A stretch of 64,000 nt of DNA from Sphingomonas endophytica (GCF_014199415.1 NZ_JACIJN010000011.1:1-64000), one strand, 5' to 3'; positions 1-9,826 are shown, counted from the stretch's first letter. Numbers and translations: made by a program. The notes: generated by a model not told the origin, from the sequence alone.

Positions 1-157
1 GGATCAGCACGCGCAACTCGGCGGGCATCGTCTGCCAGCCGGCCCCAAGCAGATTGGGGTCGAGCCCCATCAGCAGCCCGGCGATCGCCGCGGCGACACC
101 GGCGGCGTGCGCGTACCAGGCGCGCGCCAGCGCGCGCCCCTTCGCAAGAAGCGTCAT
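1..157 (-). CDS. Partial small phage membrane protein, holin-like
   Basis: The frame opens with ATG at 157 and runs off the left edge after 52 residues. A hydrophobic stretch (about residues 16-31, rich in Ala/Gly/Leu) suggests one membrane segment near the N-terminus. It is the last visible gene of the phage structural operon, where lysis genes are usual, so a holin or lysis accessory role is an inference from position and size. No family motif was recognised, and the C-terminus is outside the window. Confidence 0.5.
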   Translation of the reverse strand, partial: MTLLAKGRALARAWYAHAAGVAAAIAGLLMGLDPNLLGAGWQTMPAELRVLI

Positions 158-183
158 GGTTTCGTCCTTGGTGGAGGGTCAGG

Positions 184-453
184 TCAGTGGCGGTCGGGAA
201 GCCGTTGCAGCAGCAGGTCGAGCTTCGCTTCCATGCGCGCGCTCTGGCGGCCCTGGTCGCGCAGATCGATCTGCATCTCCTTCCCCTGCTGCTCGACCTG
301 ATCGATGCGGCGGTCGGTCTGGTTCATGCGCTGCTCGTGGGTCTTCAGGTCGCCGCGCATGTCGCCGGTGCCGACGACGAACGTGCCAACCGGGGTGAGC
401 GCGGCCAGCAGCAGGCCCAGCGGCGCCCACCATTCCTTCAGGGCATTGCTCAT
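184..453 (-). CDS. Small phage membrane protein with coiled-coil tail
   Basis: This 89-residue protein has a hydrophobic N-terminal segment (about residues 9-28) followed by a polar, heptad-like Gln/Glu/Arg-rich helix to the end. That layout recalls phage lysis accessory proteins (inner-membrane spanin-like or holin-associated), but no specific family is recognised. The ATG at 453 overlaps the stop of the upstream gene as ATGA, which favours this start over a longer in-frame extension. It sits at the tail/lysis end of the operon. Confidence 0.6.
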   Translation of the reverse strand: MSNALKEWWAPLGLLLAALTPVGTFVVGTGDMRGDLKTHEQRMNQTDRRIDQVEQQGKEMQIDLRDQGRQSARMEAKLDLLLQRLPDRH

Positions 454-764
454 GTCGGCTCTCCGCGCGGTTGATCGGGGATGCGGTCGAGAAAGGCAGG
501 CTCGACGTTGCGCCGGCAATGGTCGGGCGCGTCGCCGAGCAGGATGAACACGCGGTCGACCACCGGCGCGAGGATCCGCGCCCACCATGCGCCGCGCAGC
601 ACGCCGCGGCCGATATAGCTGCTGATCGTCTCGTCGGCCGACGGGCAGGTGTCGGTCAAGCCGGCGACGAACAGCACGCCCACGATCACGACTTGCGCGA
701 ACTGATCGACCGAGACGAGCAACTGGCGCGCCACCGCGCCCAGCCGGTCAGGCAGGCCAGCCAT
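450..764 (-). CDS. Hypothetical phage protein with a membrane segment
   Basis: This 104-residue protein is encoded between the DUF4376-like gene and the coiled-coil membrane protein. It overlaps the former by 17 nt and the latter by an ATGA junction. A hydrophobic stretch near residues 24-37 could be a membrane segment. The C-terminal half is charged, with two widely spaced cysteines (residues 40 and 83). No family was recognised. Placement after the tail tip gene suggests a tail-accessory or lysis-associated protein, without direct evidence. Confidence 0.55.
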   Translation of the reverse strand: MAGLPDRLGAVARQLLVSVDQFAQVVIVGVLFVAGLTDTCPSADETISSYIGRGVLRGAWWARILAPVVDRVFILLGDAPDHCRRNVEPAFLDRIPDQPRGEPT

Positions 765-1296
765 GATCGACCTCCACCGCCGCGATGTCCGCCGCGTTTA
801 CCGCCGCGTCGATCGCCGCGCGCTTGGCGAGTGCAACCGCATGGCAGGCGGCGATATGGCGACCGACTGCCAGCCCCATCGCGATCATCGCCGCGGCGTC
901 GTGTTTGACGACGCTGTCGTCGTGCATCGTCCAGTCGACCGTGAAGGGCTGGTTCGCGGCCTGCGCGATCATTGCCATCTGCACCGCGCCCGAGACCTTC
1001 AGCCGGCTTTCCTGATCGGTGTCGACCGCTCCGAGCGGCGAGGCGCAGCCGCCATCCTCCGCCGCCTGTCGCCGCGCCTTCACCGCTTCCCAGCACGCGC
1101 TGCGCAGCGCCTCGATGGTCGGCGCGATGGCGACCAGCGCCGATCCGTCCCAGCGCCATGTTTCGGGCTCGACCGCGTCGCTCGCCGGGTGCGGGGTCGA
1201 TCCTTCGGGAACATTGAGCAGCAACGATTCAAGCGTCGTCGCCTCGACGATGCTGTGGACCAGCCCGGTCGTGTCGTCCGCCACAGCGTATCTCAT
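748..1296 (-). CDS. DUF4376-type tail accessory protein
   Basis: The 182-residue product has an N-terminal strand-rich part and a C-terminal block like DUF4376 proteins found beside phage tail fibres (helix with EALRSACW, then residues resembling RLKVSG and a second Ala-rich helix). Such proteins lie directly downstream of tail fibre or tail tip genes. A role in fibre assembly or as part of the tip is inferred from that position. The ATG at 1296 overlaps the stop of the tail tip gene (ATGA), so translation is probably coupled. Confidence 0.6.
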   Translation of the reverse strand: MRYAVADDTTGLVHSIVEATTLESLLLNVPEGSTPHPASDAVEPETWRWDGSALVAIAPTIEALRSACWEAVKARRQAAEDGGCASPLGAVDTDQESRLKVSGAVQMAMIAQAANQPFTVDWTMHDDSVVKHDAAAMIAMGLAVGRHIAACHAVALAKRAAIDAAVNAADIAAVEVDHGWPA

Positions 1297-4200
1297 TTCT
1301 TGAACTCCGTGGCGGTCATCCTGATGCTGGAGGCGAACCAGTTGCGGATCCCGCCGCCGTTGTACTCGTACACGCGCAGGGTATAGGTCACTGCGCCGGT
1401 GCCCGGCGTCGTATCCAGCTCCCATTGGCCGTTGATCGCGGAGCCTGTCAGGATGAACTGGCTGAGGCTGATCTGTGTCTCGACACCGTCCTTCGATCGG
1501 ACGATCCAGGCATTGGCATTCGACCCGCTGTAGCCTGATTTGACGGTGTAACTTGCCTGAAACCGGTACTCGATCCGCACCGACCCACCGCTGGTGTTCA
1601 TCGTGATCGAGGCAATGTCCTTGGTCTCGTTGGAGGTGAAGCCGCTCGATGTCGCCACCGCGATGGTGTTGGTGACCGCATTGTCCTTGATCTTGATCGT
1701 GTCGACCTCGAGATCCTTGATATGCGCGCCGATGACGACGAGGTTGCCGATCTGCGCGCTCGAGGCGATCACGTCCTGCGCCGCCAGCAGTCCGCCCGTC
1801 CTGTTCCACTGGCCGTCGAGCCAGTACCATGACTGCTTCGCCGCCGGCTGATACCAGATCTGGCGATCGAACTGCCCGCTGCCTGGGTTGGCCTCCTGCA
1901 CGAAGCCGAACACCGGGTCGCCCTTCGCGCCGGCATCGCCGCGGTCGCCCTTGTCGCCGCGATCCCCCTTGTCGCCGTGGTCGCCTTTCGCGCCATCGAT
2001 GATCTTCGTCACCGCTACCCGGTGGCTGGCGCCGCCGGCGGAAGCGATAATCGTCTCGGAGGCGCCGTAACCCTGGCCCTCGTTGTAATCGATGACCGCC
2101 TGCACTCGCGCGGCGCTGATCGTCATCGTGTTCGTGCCGAACGTGATGTCGTCGCGTCCGTAAAGCGCGTGTCCGATGACCGAACTCCACGACACCGGGC
2201 CGACTGCGTTGATCAGCGTCGCGGTGAAGGTGACCGCGCCGCCGACATAGCCGGTGCCGGGCACGTAGCGGAGTGCCTGCGGCGACGCCGCCACGGTCAC
2301 CACCGGCGGGTTGATCCCGTCTGCGCCCTTCAGCCCGTCTGCGCCGCGCGCCGAGAAGTCGACGTCGTTGAGCCGGCCGCCCGGGGTCGCAAAGCTGCTG
2401 TCGAAATAGAAAAGCGCGTTGGCCCCGTGATCTACGCGACGATGCTCGATACCGTTCGCATAATAGATGACGTAGCGGCCGTCGTAGAGCACCTGATAGG
2501 CGGTGTCGGTCGAGTACGCGCCGAACGATGCCCGCCACTGGCCGTTTTCGAAGATCATCGACGTACCGTCGGCAACCAGGTACCAGGCGTAGTCGAGCGA
2601 CCCGTAGGACGCATCGGTGGTCGGGTCGGTGTTGAGGCCCGCCATGATCGCGCAGTTGGTCTGCCCGGGCTTGAACGACGCGACCGCGCCGCCGCGGAAG
2701 CCGACCGTCGAATAGGCGTCGCTGTCCCAGTCGTTCGCGCCGCCGTTCTTGATCAGTTGGCGGCCGGCCGCGACCACCAGCCCGCGCGTAGCGATGCCGA
2801 ACGGCGGTCCGCGATATTCGGACCAGGCGTAAAGCCCCGGTGCCGTCGGTTCGTCCGGCGAGGTGCCATGCGCGAAACCGACATAGGAGCGGCCGGCCGG
2901 CGCGCCGGTGGTGAAATCAACCGTCCCGTCGGGGGAGTTGGCGTAGGCGAAATACTGGTACCAGGTCTGGCCATCCTTGCCCTTTTCGCCGGGCAGGCCG
3001 TCGACGCCGGCGATCGCCGAGGCGGGAATGCCGCCGACGATGCTGAAGCTCGTCTGCAACACCGCGTCGCGGCTGCCGTCGGCGCCCGAGAAGACCGTCT
3101 CGTAGCCGCGCCCTTCGGCCCAGCCCTTGACGCCGACGAGCGTGTACGCCCCCCGCATCCTCATGCCGTTGACGTATTTGGCCCGCGATCCACCGCAGCT
3201 CAGAACCTGCGCGATCAGGTCGGCGCGCCCGGCGTGGTTGGAAGCCGGCTCGTCCGACGTGTAGATCGCCACCGGCGTGCCGGCCGGGATTGCGGCCAGG
3301 AGGTTGATCATTCCCTGCACGCCGTGGCGATCCCCGCCGGCATAATCGTCAGCGGGATGTTTGATCTCGCCGTCGCCGTAGATGTCGAAGTGGCGGACCT
3401 TCCAGTCGTTGCGGCTGCGCCGCCAGCAGACCGAATAGCTGCGCGCGTAATCGGCGGACGTGCTGCCATTGTCGGGGTCGACGAAGATCGTGCCGTCGCC
3501 CTTCCACAAGCCGTGCCGATACCCCGCCGGCTGCGCCTCGTTCGCGGCGTTCAGCCCCATCGACGAGAGCGTGTAGGTCTCCGCGTCGAGCCCCGGGTCA
3601 CCGGCCTTGGCGAGCACGCGCCAATAGGCGTTGCTGAGCGTGGGCAGCTGCGGCGGCGCGTTGCCCGCGGACGGCACCGGGTTGGTGTAGACCCAGCTCG
3701 ATCCCTGCTGCTGGACCATGTTGCCTTCGCGGTACGTCGTGCTCGGCGCCCACGCGCCGGTGTCGATCAGCGTCGCGGTAAAGGCGATATCGGCGAGCGC
3801 GTGGACCGACCAGGTCCGCTCGGCGGTGATCGCCAGCTTGCCGAACGGCGGGGCGATCTCGAGCTGGCGGACCTTGGCAACCGGCGGGAGCGCTGAGCCG
3901 TCGGCCGCCAGCGTCAGCGACGGCATGCCGATTCCGACCGGCTGGACGAACAGCCGCCCCATCCACGACACGCCGGCGACCGCGTTGACGCTCGCCGCCA
4001 GCTCCTGGATCAGCTCGCGCGCGGTGGTCTGCTGGTCGAGGTAGAGCGAGAGATCGTACGGCCGCGCGACATCGAGCGCGTTCAGCGCGGCGTCGGCAAT
4101 CCGCCCGGCACCGCCCGACAGCAGCGCGATCCGGCGGATTTGCTGTCCCGGCCGCCGCGACCAGCCGTCCGGGCCGCCGGTGTCGCCCCGCACGAGGAAA

Positions 4201-4931
4201 GACACCTGTCCCACCGGCGGCGCGCCGAAGCGCGCCCAGCCGCCCGACAGCGCGGTCGCCCAGCGCCCGGGCGGGATCGCGGCGGCGAGCAGCTCGGCGA
4301 GCGTGGCATAATCCTGAACCGGCGCTCCGTAGCGCAGCAGCCGCTCGAGCGCGGCATCGATCGCGACGATCGGGCCATGTCCCGAGACCTGGAACAGCGA
4401 CGTCACCGGGTCGACCAACACGCCGGGCACGTAGCGCGGCGCGCCCAGCGCCAGCGGCTTGACCTGCCCCTTCAGCGACGCCGGCCCTTCCGCGCCGGTG
4501 GTGCCGGCATAGGTGGCGAGCAGCGCACGATCGAGCCAGCGATCGTCGACCGCGAAGGTCAGCTCGGCGCGGCCGTCGGCGATCGCCGGCTGCTGCGTCA
4601 CGCGCGCGTCGACGCGCTGCGTCCACGCGGCAAACGGCGCGCCGACCTCGCCGGTCCACAGCCGGAAGCGCGCGTCGGCGATCGCCAGCGCCGCGAAGTC
4701 CGGCCATGGCTCGATGCCGATCGACAGGCTGGCGCTCGGCGTCTCGATCCGCCCCTCGAATGCGCCGTCGAACAGGTCGTAGCCGAGCTTGGGCAGCTTC
4801 GCGATCACCGGCCATGCGACCTGATCGGTCAGGTGGCAGACGTCGGGATGATCGTGGCTGGCGGCGCGCAGCGGCACCGTCGCGCCTGTCACCGGCTCGC
4901 ACGCATCGATCTGGATGACCACGCCGAGCAT
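1293..4931 (-). CDS. Phage tail tip / host-specificity protein with collagen-like segment
   Basis: This 1,212-residue protein occupies the lambda gpJ position downstream of the tape measure. The N-terminal third resembles a tail-hub/attachment domain. The middle holds fibre-type repeats, and a short collagen-like Gly-X-Y stretch (GDKGDRGD units, encoded at about 1,920-1,990) precedes a C-terminal domain of beta-rich sequence with a coiled-coil-like helix (DLEVDTIKIKD region). It probably forms the distal tail that contacts the cell surface and so sets host range. The start at 4931 (MLGVV) is chosen because it overlaps the upstream stop by one base. A longer open frame to 5711 merely shadows the upstream gene. 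Confidence 0.8.
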   Translation of the reverse strand: MLGVVIQIDACEPVTGATVPLRAASHDHPDVCHLTDQVAWPVIAKLPKLGYDLFDGAFEGRIETPSASLSIGIEPWPDFAALAIADARFRLWTGEVGAPFAAWTQRVDARVTQQPAIADGRAELTFAVDDRWLDRALLATYAGTTGAEGPASLKGQVKPLALGAPRYVPGVLVDPVTSLFQVSGHGPIVAIDAALERLLRYGAPVQDYATLAELLAAAIPPGRWATALSGGWARFGAPPVGQVSFLVRGDTGGPDGWSRRPGQQIRRIALLSGGAGRIADAALNALDVARPYDLSLYLDQQTTARELIQELAASVNAVAGVSWMGRLFVQPVGIGMPSLTLAADGSALPPVAKVRQLEIAPPFGKLAITAERTWSVHALADIAFTATLIDTGAWAPSTTYREGNMVQQQGSSWVYTNPVPSAGNAPPQLPTLSNAYWRVLAKAGDPGLDAETYTLSSMGLNAANEAQPAGYRHGLWKGDGTIFVDPDNGSTSADYARSYSVCWRRSRNDWKVRHFDIYGDGEIKHPADDYAGGDRHGVQGMINLLAAIPAGTPVAIYTSDEPASNHAGRADLIAQVLSCGGSRAKYVNGMRMRGAYTLVGVKGWAEGRGYETVFSGADGSRDAVLQTSFSIVGGIPASAIAGVDGLPGEKGKDGQTWYQYFAYANSPDGTVDFTTGAPAGRSYVGFAHGTSPDEPTAPGLYAWSEYRGPPFGIATRGLVVAAGRQLIKNGGANDWDSDAYSTVGFRGGAVASFKPGQTNCAIMAGLNTDPTTDASYGSLDYAWYLVADGTSMIFENGQWRASFGAYSTDTAYQVLYDGRYVIYYANGIEHRRVDHGANALFYFDSSFATPGGRLNDVDFSARGADGLKGADGINPPVVTVAASPQALRYVPGTGYVGGAVTFTATLINAVGPVSWSSVIGHALYGRDDITFGTNTMTISAARVQAVIDYNEGQGYGASETIIASAGGASHRVAVTKIIDGAKGDHGDKGDRGDKGDRGDAGAKGDPVFGFVQEANPGSGQFDRQIWYQPAAKQSWYWLDGQWNRTGGLLAAQDVIASSAQIGNLVVIGAHIKDLEVDTIKIKDNAVTNTIAVATSSGFTSNETKDIASITMNTSGGSVRIEYRFQASYTVKSGYSGSNANAWIVRSKDGVETQISLSQFILTGSAINGQWELDTTPGTGAVTYTLRVYEYNGGGIRNWFASSIRMTATEFKK

Positions 4932-5722
4932 CAGAAGAGGCTCACCATGTTGATCTTCGCCTCCCACGCATTCGCGCGGCGCCACGTCTGGCCGAGATCG
5001 CCGACCAGCGGGCCGAAGTAGCAGCGGCGCTGGCGCTGCGGGTGCGGCGCCGGATCGGTGACCAGCGCGACGCATTCGGTGTTGCCGATCCGCTCGAGCA
5101 GCGGCGCGGTGAGCTGCTCGACCTCGTCCCGGCGAACCGACGAGAAGGTCAGCGAGGCCGTGCGCAGCTTCACACCACGGTTGCGGAGCAGCACGCCACG
5201 GCGGCTGAATTCGAGCGCGCCAAGGTCCTTGACCCCGAACTCGGCGCCGAAGCTGAAATTGCGTTCGAACTGGATGCGCTTGCCAGCGACGATCCGGCTG
5301 GCCCGCATCGCAAAGCCGGTCGCACCGGCGTAGAAAGTCAGCCGGACGTACCGTGCCGAGATCGGCGTATCGCCTGACCAGAGTGCGACACCGCGGTCGC
5401 CCGCATCTCCCGCATAGGCAGATTGCGGCGTCGTCACCGGAACGCCGTCCGTGCTCGGACCCTGTGCGTCGGTGGCGTAGGTGACGGTGAACAGCGCGCT
5501 GGCGGGCAAGCCGGCGAGCCCGAACACCAGGATCGTGTCGAGCACGCGATCGGCGCCGAGGTCGAACTGTACCGCCGCGGCGTTCAGGCCGGCGTTGCAG
5601 GCGAGCTGGCAGACCACGCCGGCATAGTCGTTGAACAGGTTGGTGATCGAACCGGTCTGCAATGAGCCGAACCCGTCCGTGGCCGTCGCCTGAAGCGGCT
5701 CGATGATCCATGCATTGGCCAT
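4931..5722 (-). CDS. Phage distal-tail / minor tail protein
   Basis: The 263-residue product starts at ATG 5722 (MANAWIIEP). It overlaps the next gene by one base (TGATG) and follows the previous stop by 4 nt. The first half is strand-rich and looks like a carbohydrate-binding or discoidin-type beta domain. The second half contains a short basic segment and a PLLERIGN motif region. In siphophage gene order this slot, between tape measure and tip protein, encodes distal tail proteins that close the tail tube. The assignment rests on position, not on a recognised family motif. Confidence 0.65.
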   Translation of the reverse strand: MANAWIIEPLQATATDGFGSLQTGSITNLFNDYAGVVCQLACNAGLNAAAVQFDLGADRVLDTILVFGLAGLPASALFTVTYATDAQGPSTDGVPVTTPQSAYAGDAGDRGVALWSGDTPISARYVRLTFYAGATGFAMRASRIVAGKRIQFERNFSFGAEFGVKDLGALEFSRRGVLLRNRGVKLRTASLTFSSVRRDEVEQLTAPLLERIGNTECVALVTDPAPHPQRQRRCYFGPLVGDLGQTWRRANAWEAKINMVSLF

Positions 5723-5726
5723 CAGC

Positions 5727-6089
5727 TCACCCGAACAGCTCGAGGGACGTGGTTTCGGCATCGAGGTCGATTTCGATCCGGGCGGTCAGGCAGGGCAGGT
5801 CCGCGCGCTGCTCGTCGTCGACCAGCCGCACCGTCGGCACGCCGCTCTCGACGTCGGGCCAGACCAGCTCCTCGATGTCGACCGCGAAGCGGCGGCGCTC
5901 CGCACCGATCAGCACACCGCGCGCATTGGCGACCGCCTGCGCGTCGTCGATCCGATCGAAGAAGCCGGGCGCCGGCGTCACCGTGCCGTCGCGCGCATTC
6001 GGGTAGCGGCCGGCGGTGAGGCCGTCCGACCAGGTTGCGACCGCGGCGGCGCGGGTCGCCGCGGCGATATCGTCGAAGTCCGCAGGCAT
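5727..6089 (-). CDS. Small phage tail protein, function unknown
   Basis: This 120-residue acidic protein lies directly downstream of the tape measure gene (one-base overlap) and 4 nt before the distal-tail gene. It contains a central segment (VLIGAERRRFAVDIEELVW) and a C-terminal ARIEIDLDAETTSLELFG strand pair. No catalytic motif is visible. Position suggests a tail-tip assembly component. No named family was recognised. Confidence 0.6.
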   Translation of the reverse strand: MPADFDDIAAATRAAAVATWSDGLTAGRYPNARDGTVTPAPGFFDRIDDAQAVANARGVLIGAERRRFAVDIEELVWPDVESGVPTVRLVDDEQRADLPCLTARIEIDLDAETTSLELFG

Positions 6090-9000
6090 CAGGCCGCCTC
6101 CACGAAGGCGCGGTTCGCGCCGATGAAGCCATCGCCCAGACCGCTGCCCCTGGCCGACATCCGCTCGAGCAGCGCACGCACGTCACCCATCTGGTCGGAG
6201 AGCTGCTCGAGCAGCTCGTTGCCGGTCTGGGTGTTCGCCGCGGTCTTCGCCGCGCTGTCCGCGGTCGCCTTGGCGAACGGGTTCTCGACGCCGCCGGCGA
6301 TCGGCACCGCATTGTCGATCGTCTCGATCGCCTTGGCGGTCGCCGCCTGGATCAGCGCCTGCGCGTCGAAATATTTCGACGTCGAGCCGTACAGCTCGCG
6401 CTCGACGTCGAGGTACGATCGCGCCGCCGACTGGTATTTCTCCTGATCGATCCGCTGCCCGGCGCCGATCTGGTCGAGGTACGGCTTGAGCTGGGCGAGC
6501 GCGGTCGCCTCCTGGTCGCGGTACGAATAGGGCGAGCTGCTGCCCAGCTTCAGGTCGGTGAGGAAGGTCTTGAGCGACGCCGAGGCCGAGGCGGTCGACG
6601 TCTTCACCTGCTGGAGCTGGAGATTGTAGAGCCGCTCGGCCTGCGCCATCTCCTCGGCCGACGCGCCGCCCTCCTGCAGGGCAGCGACGGTCTTGCGGAA
6701 CTTGCGATTGAGATCGTCGACCGCCGCACCGACCGGATCGAGCAGCGCCTTCAGCTCGCGCGGGACGCTCTCGATCAGCACCGCCTTGGAGAGCGCGGCG
6801 TCGAGATCGATGCCGAGCGACAGGACGCGCTGCGCGGTCTTGCTGATCCTGATCGCGCCGTCGCGGATCGCGTCCTGCGTCGCGACGAGGATCGCGGTCG
6901 CCTCGTCCGGGCCGTCGTAGATGATCGAGGCGTTGCGCGGGCTCTTCGCGCCGACCTGCGCCGAGCCGGTCGACGAGACGCGGAAATTGTTCTTCCCCTT
7001 GCCGATCGACACCGCGAACGCGCCGACCTCCGTGCCGAACGCATCGGCGACCCGGCGCAGCGCGGTCTGGACGCTCCTCGCGCTGCCCGACAGGCCATCG
7101 GTCACCTGCCGGTCGCCCGACAGGGCCGCGTTACTGTTGACCGAGGTGATGACCGCCGCGCCGCGCGGGGTGTGCATGAACAGGCTGCCGAGCACCCCGC
7201 CGAGCACGCCGCCAAGCGCCGCGCCGATCGGCCCGGCCGCGTTGCCGAGCAACGACCCAAGCTTGCCGCCGACCGCCTTGGTGATCGTGCCGGTGACCGC
7301 CTTGCCGGCCATCTCACCGACGACCCCGCCGATCGCCGAGCCGACCTTGCTCTGTCTCGCGCCGGTAATCGACGAGAAGACCGATCCGCCGATCTGCCCC
7401 ATCGCGGCGCCGGCCAGCACGCCCGACAGCTTGTCGATCGACGCCGGCGAGAGGGTAAGCCCGGTCGCCTTGAGCGCCTGGCTGATCAGCTGCGCGGTCT
7501 CGGCCGACTGGCCGGCGATGCCGCCCGGGCGCAGCAGGTGCGTTAGCGGCCCGGAGATCCGCAGCCCGAACATTTCGGCGACGCTGCCCACCGCGCCGGA
7601 CAGCGCCTCGCCCGCGCTCATCGCGCCGAGCTCGAGCCGGTGCGCCCACAGGTCGGCGCCCGACATGATCCCGCTGTTCAGCTCCTCGACCGCCTCGGCG
7701 ATCGCATCGCCGCCGATCGTCTCGCGAAACGCCTGGTCGAAGCCCTGCGCGCGGGACGCGACGGCGTGCTGGCGCGCGCGCATCGCATAGTCGAAACCCT
7801 CGCCCTGCGTCAGCTTGCCGGCCGCGACCAGCTTGAAGATCTGGCCGAGCTCCTCGCGGTAGACGCGCGCGGCCGCGGCGACCGGGTCGTAATGTCTGGC
7901 GAGCTGGTCGAGCGACGTCTCGAGCTGCTCGTTGGTGCGCTTCGCCGCGGCGGCCGCTTCCTTCTGCTGGCGCAGCTCCTCGGCATAGCTGCGCGACGCG
8001 GTCGGCGCGCGGCGGAAGGCGAGCACGTCGTCGCGCGCGAAGCTGCTCGAGGTGACCGCGCCGTCGCGCCCCTGATTGCCACCGGTGACGCGGATTCGCC
8101 CGCGCGCGTCGGTGCCCTCGAAGAAGCCGACATGCCCCTGTTCGCCGTTCCCGCGCCGGAGGACGACAATGTCGCCGGGCAGCGGCCGGTTGGTGGCGGT
8201 GCCGAAGTTGAGGAACGACCGCGCCGACAGGCTTCCGGTGCCCTTGATGCCTTGCCCGGCGAGCACCGCGTTGACGAACGCCGCGCACCACGCGACCTTC
8301 TCCGGATCGATCGAGATGCCGGCGGTCCCGAACAGCTCGCGCAGCGTCGCCTTGCCCGCGCCGGTCTCGCGCGTGCCGAGATACTGCCGTGCCGCCGCGA
8401 GCGTCGCCGCGCCGTTCTCGCCCGCGAGCTGGGCGCCGAGCGCGCCCGGCTTGCGGTTCTCGGCGGCCTGACGATCGCCTTCCGCCTTCAGCGCCGCCTC
8501 ACGCCGCCGCTCGATTGCCGCCAGCTCCTTCGTCAGCGCGCCGGTCACATTGCCGCTGGCGATCGCCGCCTGCTGCGCCGAGCGCTTCATCTCGTCGTAA
8601 TGCTGGGTGATGCGAACGATCGGGTCGACCGAGGCGGCGGCATCCAGCTCCGAAAGCGCGACGCGCGTCCGGTTGACCGCCTCGGTGGCGAGACGCCCGT
8701 CCGCCCTGAGCTTGGCCATCTGGCGCTCAAGATCGGCGACGCGCTGCGCCTCCTTGCCGGCCGTCGACGAGATCATCGCGGTCCCGGGCTGTGGGGACGC
8801 CGCCGCGGCGCGCGCGGCCTCCGCCCGCGCCGCGGTCAGCTTGCGGTCGAGCGCGCCATATTCCTTGATGAGCCGCGCGAGCCGCTCGTTCGCATCGGCG
8901 TTCGCCTGCTGGCTGGTCGAGCGTTGCGTCTCGATCGACTTCTTGAGCTCGTCATTCTGGTCGCGGACCGCTGCGGTGACACCCTCGACCGTCCGGGCGA

Positions 9001-9826
9001 AGCTCTTCTTGGCCTGCTCGTTGATCTCGGTCGCGCGCGCGTCCTCGCGCATCTTCCTTTCCGCGTCGCCAAGCGCATCGTTCGTGTCGAGCAGCTTGCC
9101 GATCAGCGGGGTGAGCGCGACCACCGCGGTCATCGTCGCGATCCCGCCGAAGCTGGTCAGGAAGGCCGAGACGCCGGCAAGCCGGCCGCCCATGCCCTGC
9201 AGGGCGAACCCGGCCTGACCGATCTGCTGCGCGAACGCGGTGGTGATGCTCTGGCCGCTTCCGACCTGCACCGCGAAGTCTTGGAACTGCTGCCCCAGCA
9301 TGATCATCGACTGACGCTGCTGCGCGGTCGCGCCGCTGGCGTGCTGACCGACGGCGATGCTGTGGCCGGTCGCGGCGGCGACCTCGTCGAGCTCGACCTG
9401 CAATTGCTTGAGCGCGGCGATCCGCGCGCGGATCTGGCCGGCGTTCTCCTCCTCCATCCGCGCCGAGACGCGCGCGGCATCGGCGCGCTGGAGCTCCTTT
9501 TCGGTCGCGATGCCGTCGGCGAAGGCGATCCGCTGCGAGGCTTCCTCGACCATCCGGAAGGCGGCGGCCTTGCGATCGGCGGCCTGCGCGGCCGCGGTCA
9601 GCTGCGCGATTTCGCCCGACAGGTCGAGCGCACCGCTCTTGGTCGGCCTGACGTCCAGCGCCGACTGCGCGAGCCGCTGGACGTCGGTCAGCGCCGACGA
9701 CCACGTCCCGCGGATCTCCTGCGCGGTCGAGGTCGCGCGCTGGCGCAGGTCGGCGAAGGCGCGCGCATTCTCGCTGCTGAACTGGTCCGCGCGCAATTGC
9801 AGGCGCGCGACGATGTCGGTCGACAT
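6089..9826 (-). CDS. Tape measure protein with embedded TIGR02594/NlpC-P60-like hydrolase domain
   Basis: At 1,245 residues this is the longest tail gene. It has the expected tape measure layout: long Ala/Gln/Arg-rich coiled-coil stretches at residues about 1-130 and 220-420, then Gly/Ala-rich hydrophobic segments near residues 700-880 that could enter a membrane. In between (about residues 480-605) is a peptidoglycan hydrolase-like domain of the TIGR02594 type, with WCAAFVN (candidate catalytic Cys near residue 513), GHVGFFEG (His) and VTGGNQG (Asn). Tail length would be set by the helical parts. The hydrolase would locally open the cell wall during DNA entry. Start ATG 9826 is preceded by a GGAGC-like ribosome site. 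Confidence 0.88.
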   Translation of the reverse strand: MSTDIVARLQLRADQFSSENARAFADLRQRATSTAQEIRGTWSSALTDVQRLAQSALDVRPTKSGALDLSGEIAQLTAAAQAADRKAAAFRMVEEASQRIAFADGIATEKELQRADAARVSARMEEENAGQIRARIAALKQLQVELDEVAAATGHSIAVGQHASGATAQQRQSMIMLGQQFQDFAVQVGSGQSITTAFAQQIGQAGFALQGMGGRLAGVSAFLTSFGGIATMTAVVALTPLIGKLLDTNDALGDAERKMREDARATEINEQAKKSFARTVEGVTAAVRDQNDELKKSIETQRSTSQQANADANERLARLIKEYGALDRKLTAARAEAARAAAASPQPGTAMISSTAGKEAQRVADLERQMAKLRADGRLATEAVNRTRVALSELDAAASVDPIVRITQHYDEMKRSAQQAAIASGNVTGALTKELAAIERRREAALKAEGDRQAAENRKPGALGAQLAGENGAATLAAARQYLGTRETGAGKATLRELFGTAGISIDPEKVAWCAAFVNAVLAGQGIKGTGSLSARSFLNFGTATNRPLPGDIVVLRRGNGEQGHVGFFEGTDARGRIRVTGGNQGRDGAVTSSSFARDDVLAFRRAPTASRSYAEELRQQKEAAAAAKRTNEQLETSLDQLARHYDPVAAAARVYREELGQIFKLVAAGKLTQGEGFDYAMRARQHAVASRAQGFDQAFRETIGGDAIAEAVEELNSGIMSGADLWAHRLELGAMSAGEALSGAVGSVAEMFGLRISGPLTHLLRPGGIAGQSAETAQLISQALKATGLTLSPASIDKLSGVLAGAAMGQIGGSVFSSITGARQSKVGSAIGGVVGEMAGKAVTGTITKAVGGKLGSLLGNAAGPIGAALGGVLGGVLGSLFMHTPRGAAVITSVNSNAALSGDRQVTDGLSGSARSVQTALRRVADAFGTEVGAFAVSIGKGKNNFRVSSTGSAQVGAKSPRNASIIYDGPDEATAILVATQDAIRDGAIRISKTAQRVLSLGIDLDAALSKAVLIESVPRELKALLDPVGAAVDDLNRKFRKTVAALQEGGASAEEMAQAERLYNLQLQQVKTSTASASASLKTFLTDLKLGSSSPYSYRDQEATALAQLKPYLDQIGAGQRIDQEKYQSAARSYLDVERELYGSTSKYFDAQALIQAATAKAIETIDNAVPIAGGVENPFAKATADSAAKTAANTQTGNELLEQLSDQMGDVRALLERMSARGSGLGDGFIGANRAFVEAA

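Noticed and set aside
1920-1995. Repetitive GAC/GGC-rich stretch considered as a tandem DNA repeat
   Set aside because: It is explained by the collagen-like Gly-X-Y residues of the tail tip protein.
1977-3896. Long plus-strand open frame opposite the tail tip gene
   Set aside because: It is the antisense shadow of the GC-rich minus-strand tail gene. Its product is Arg/Ala/Val-rich with no family features or ribosome site.
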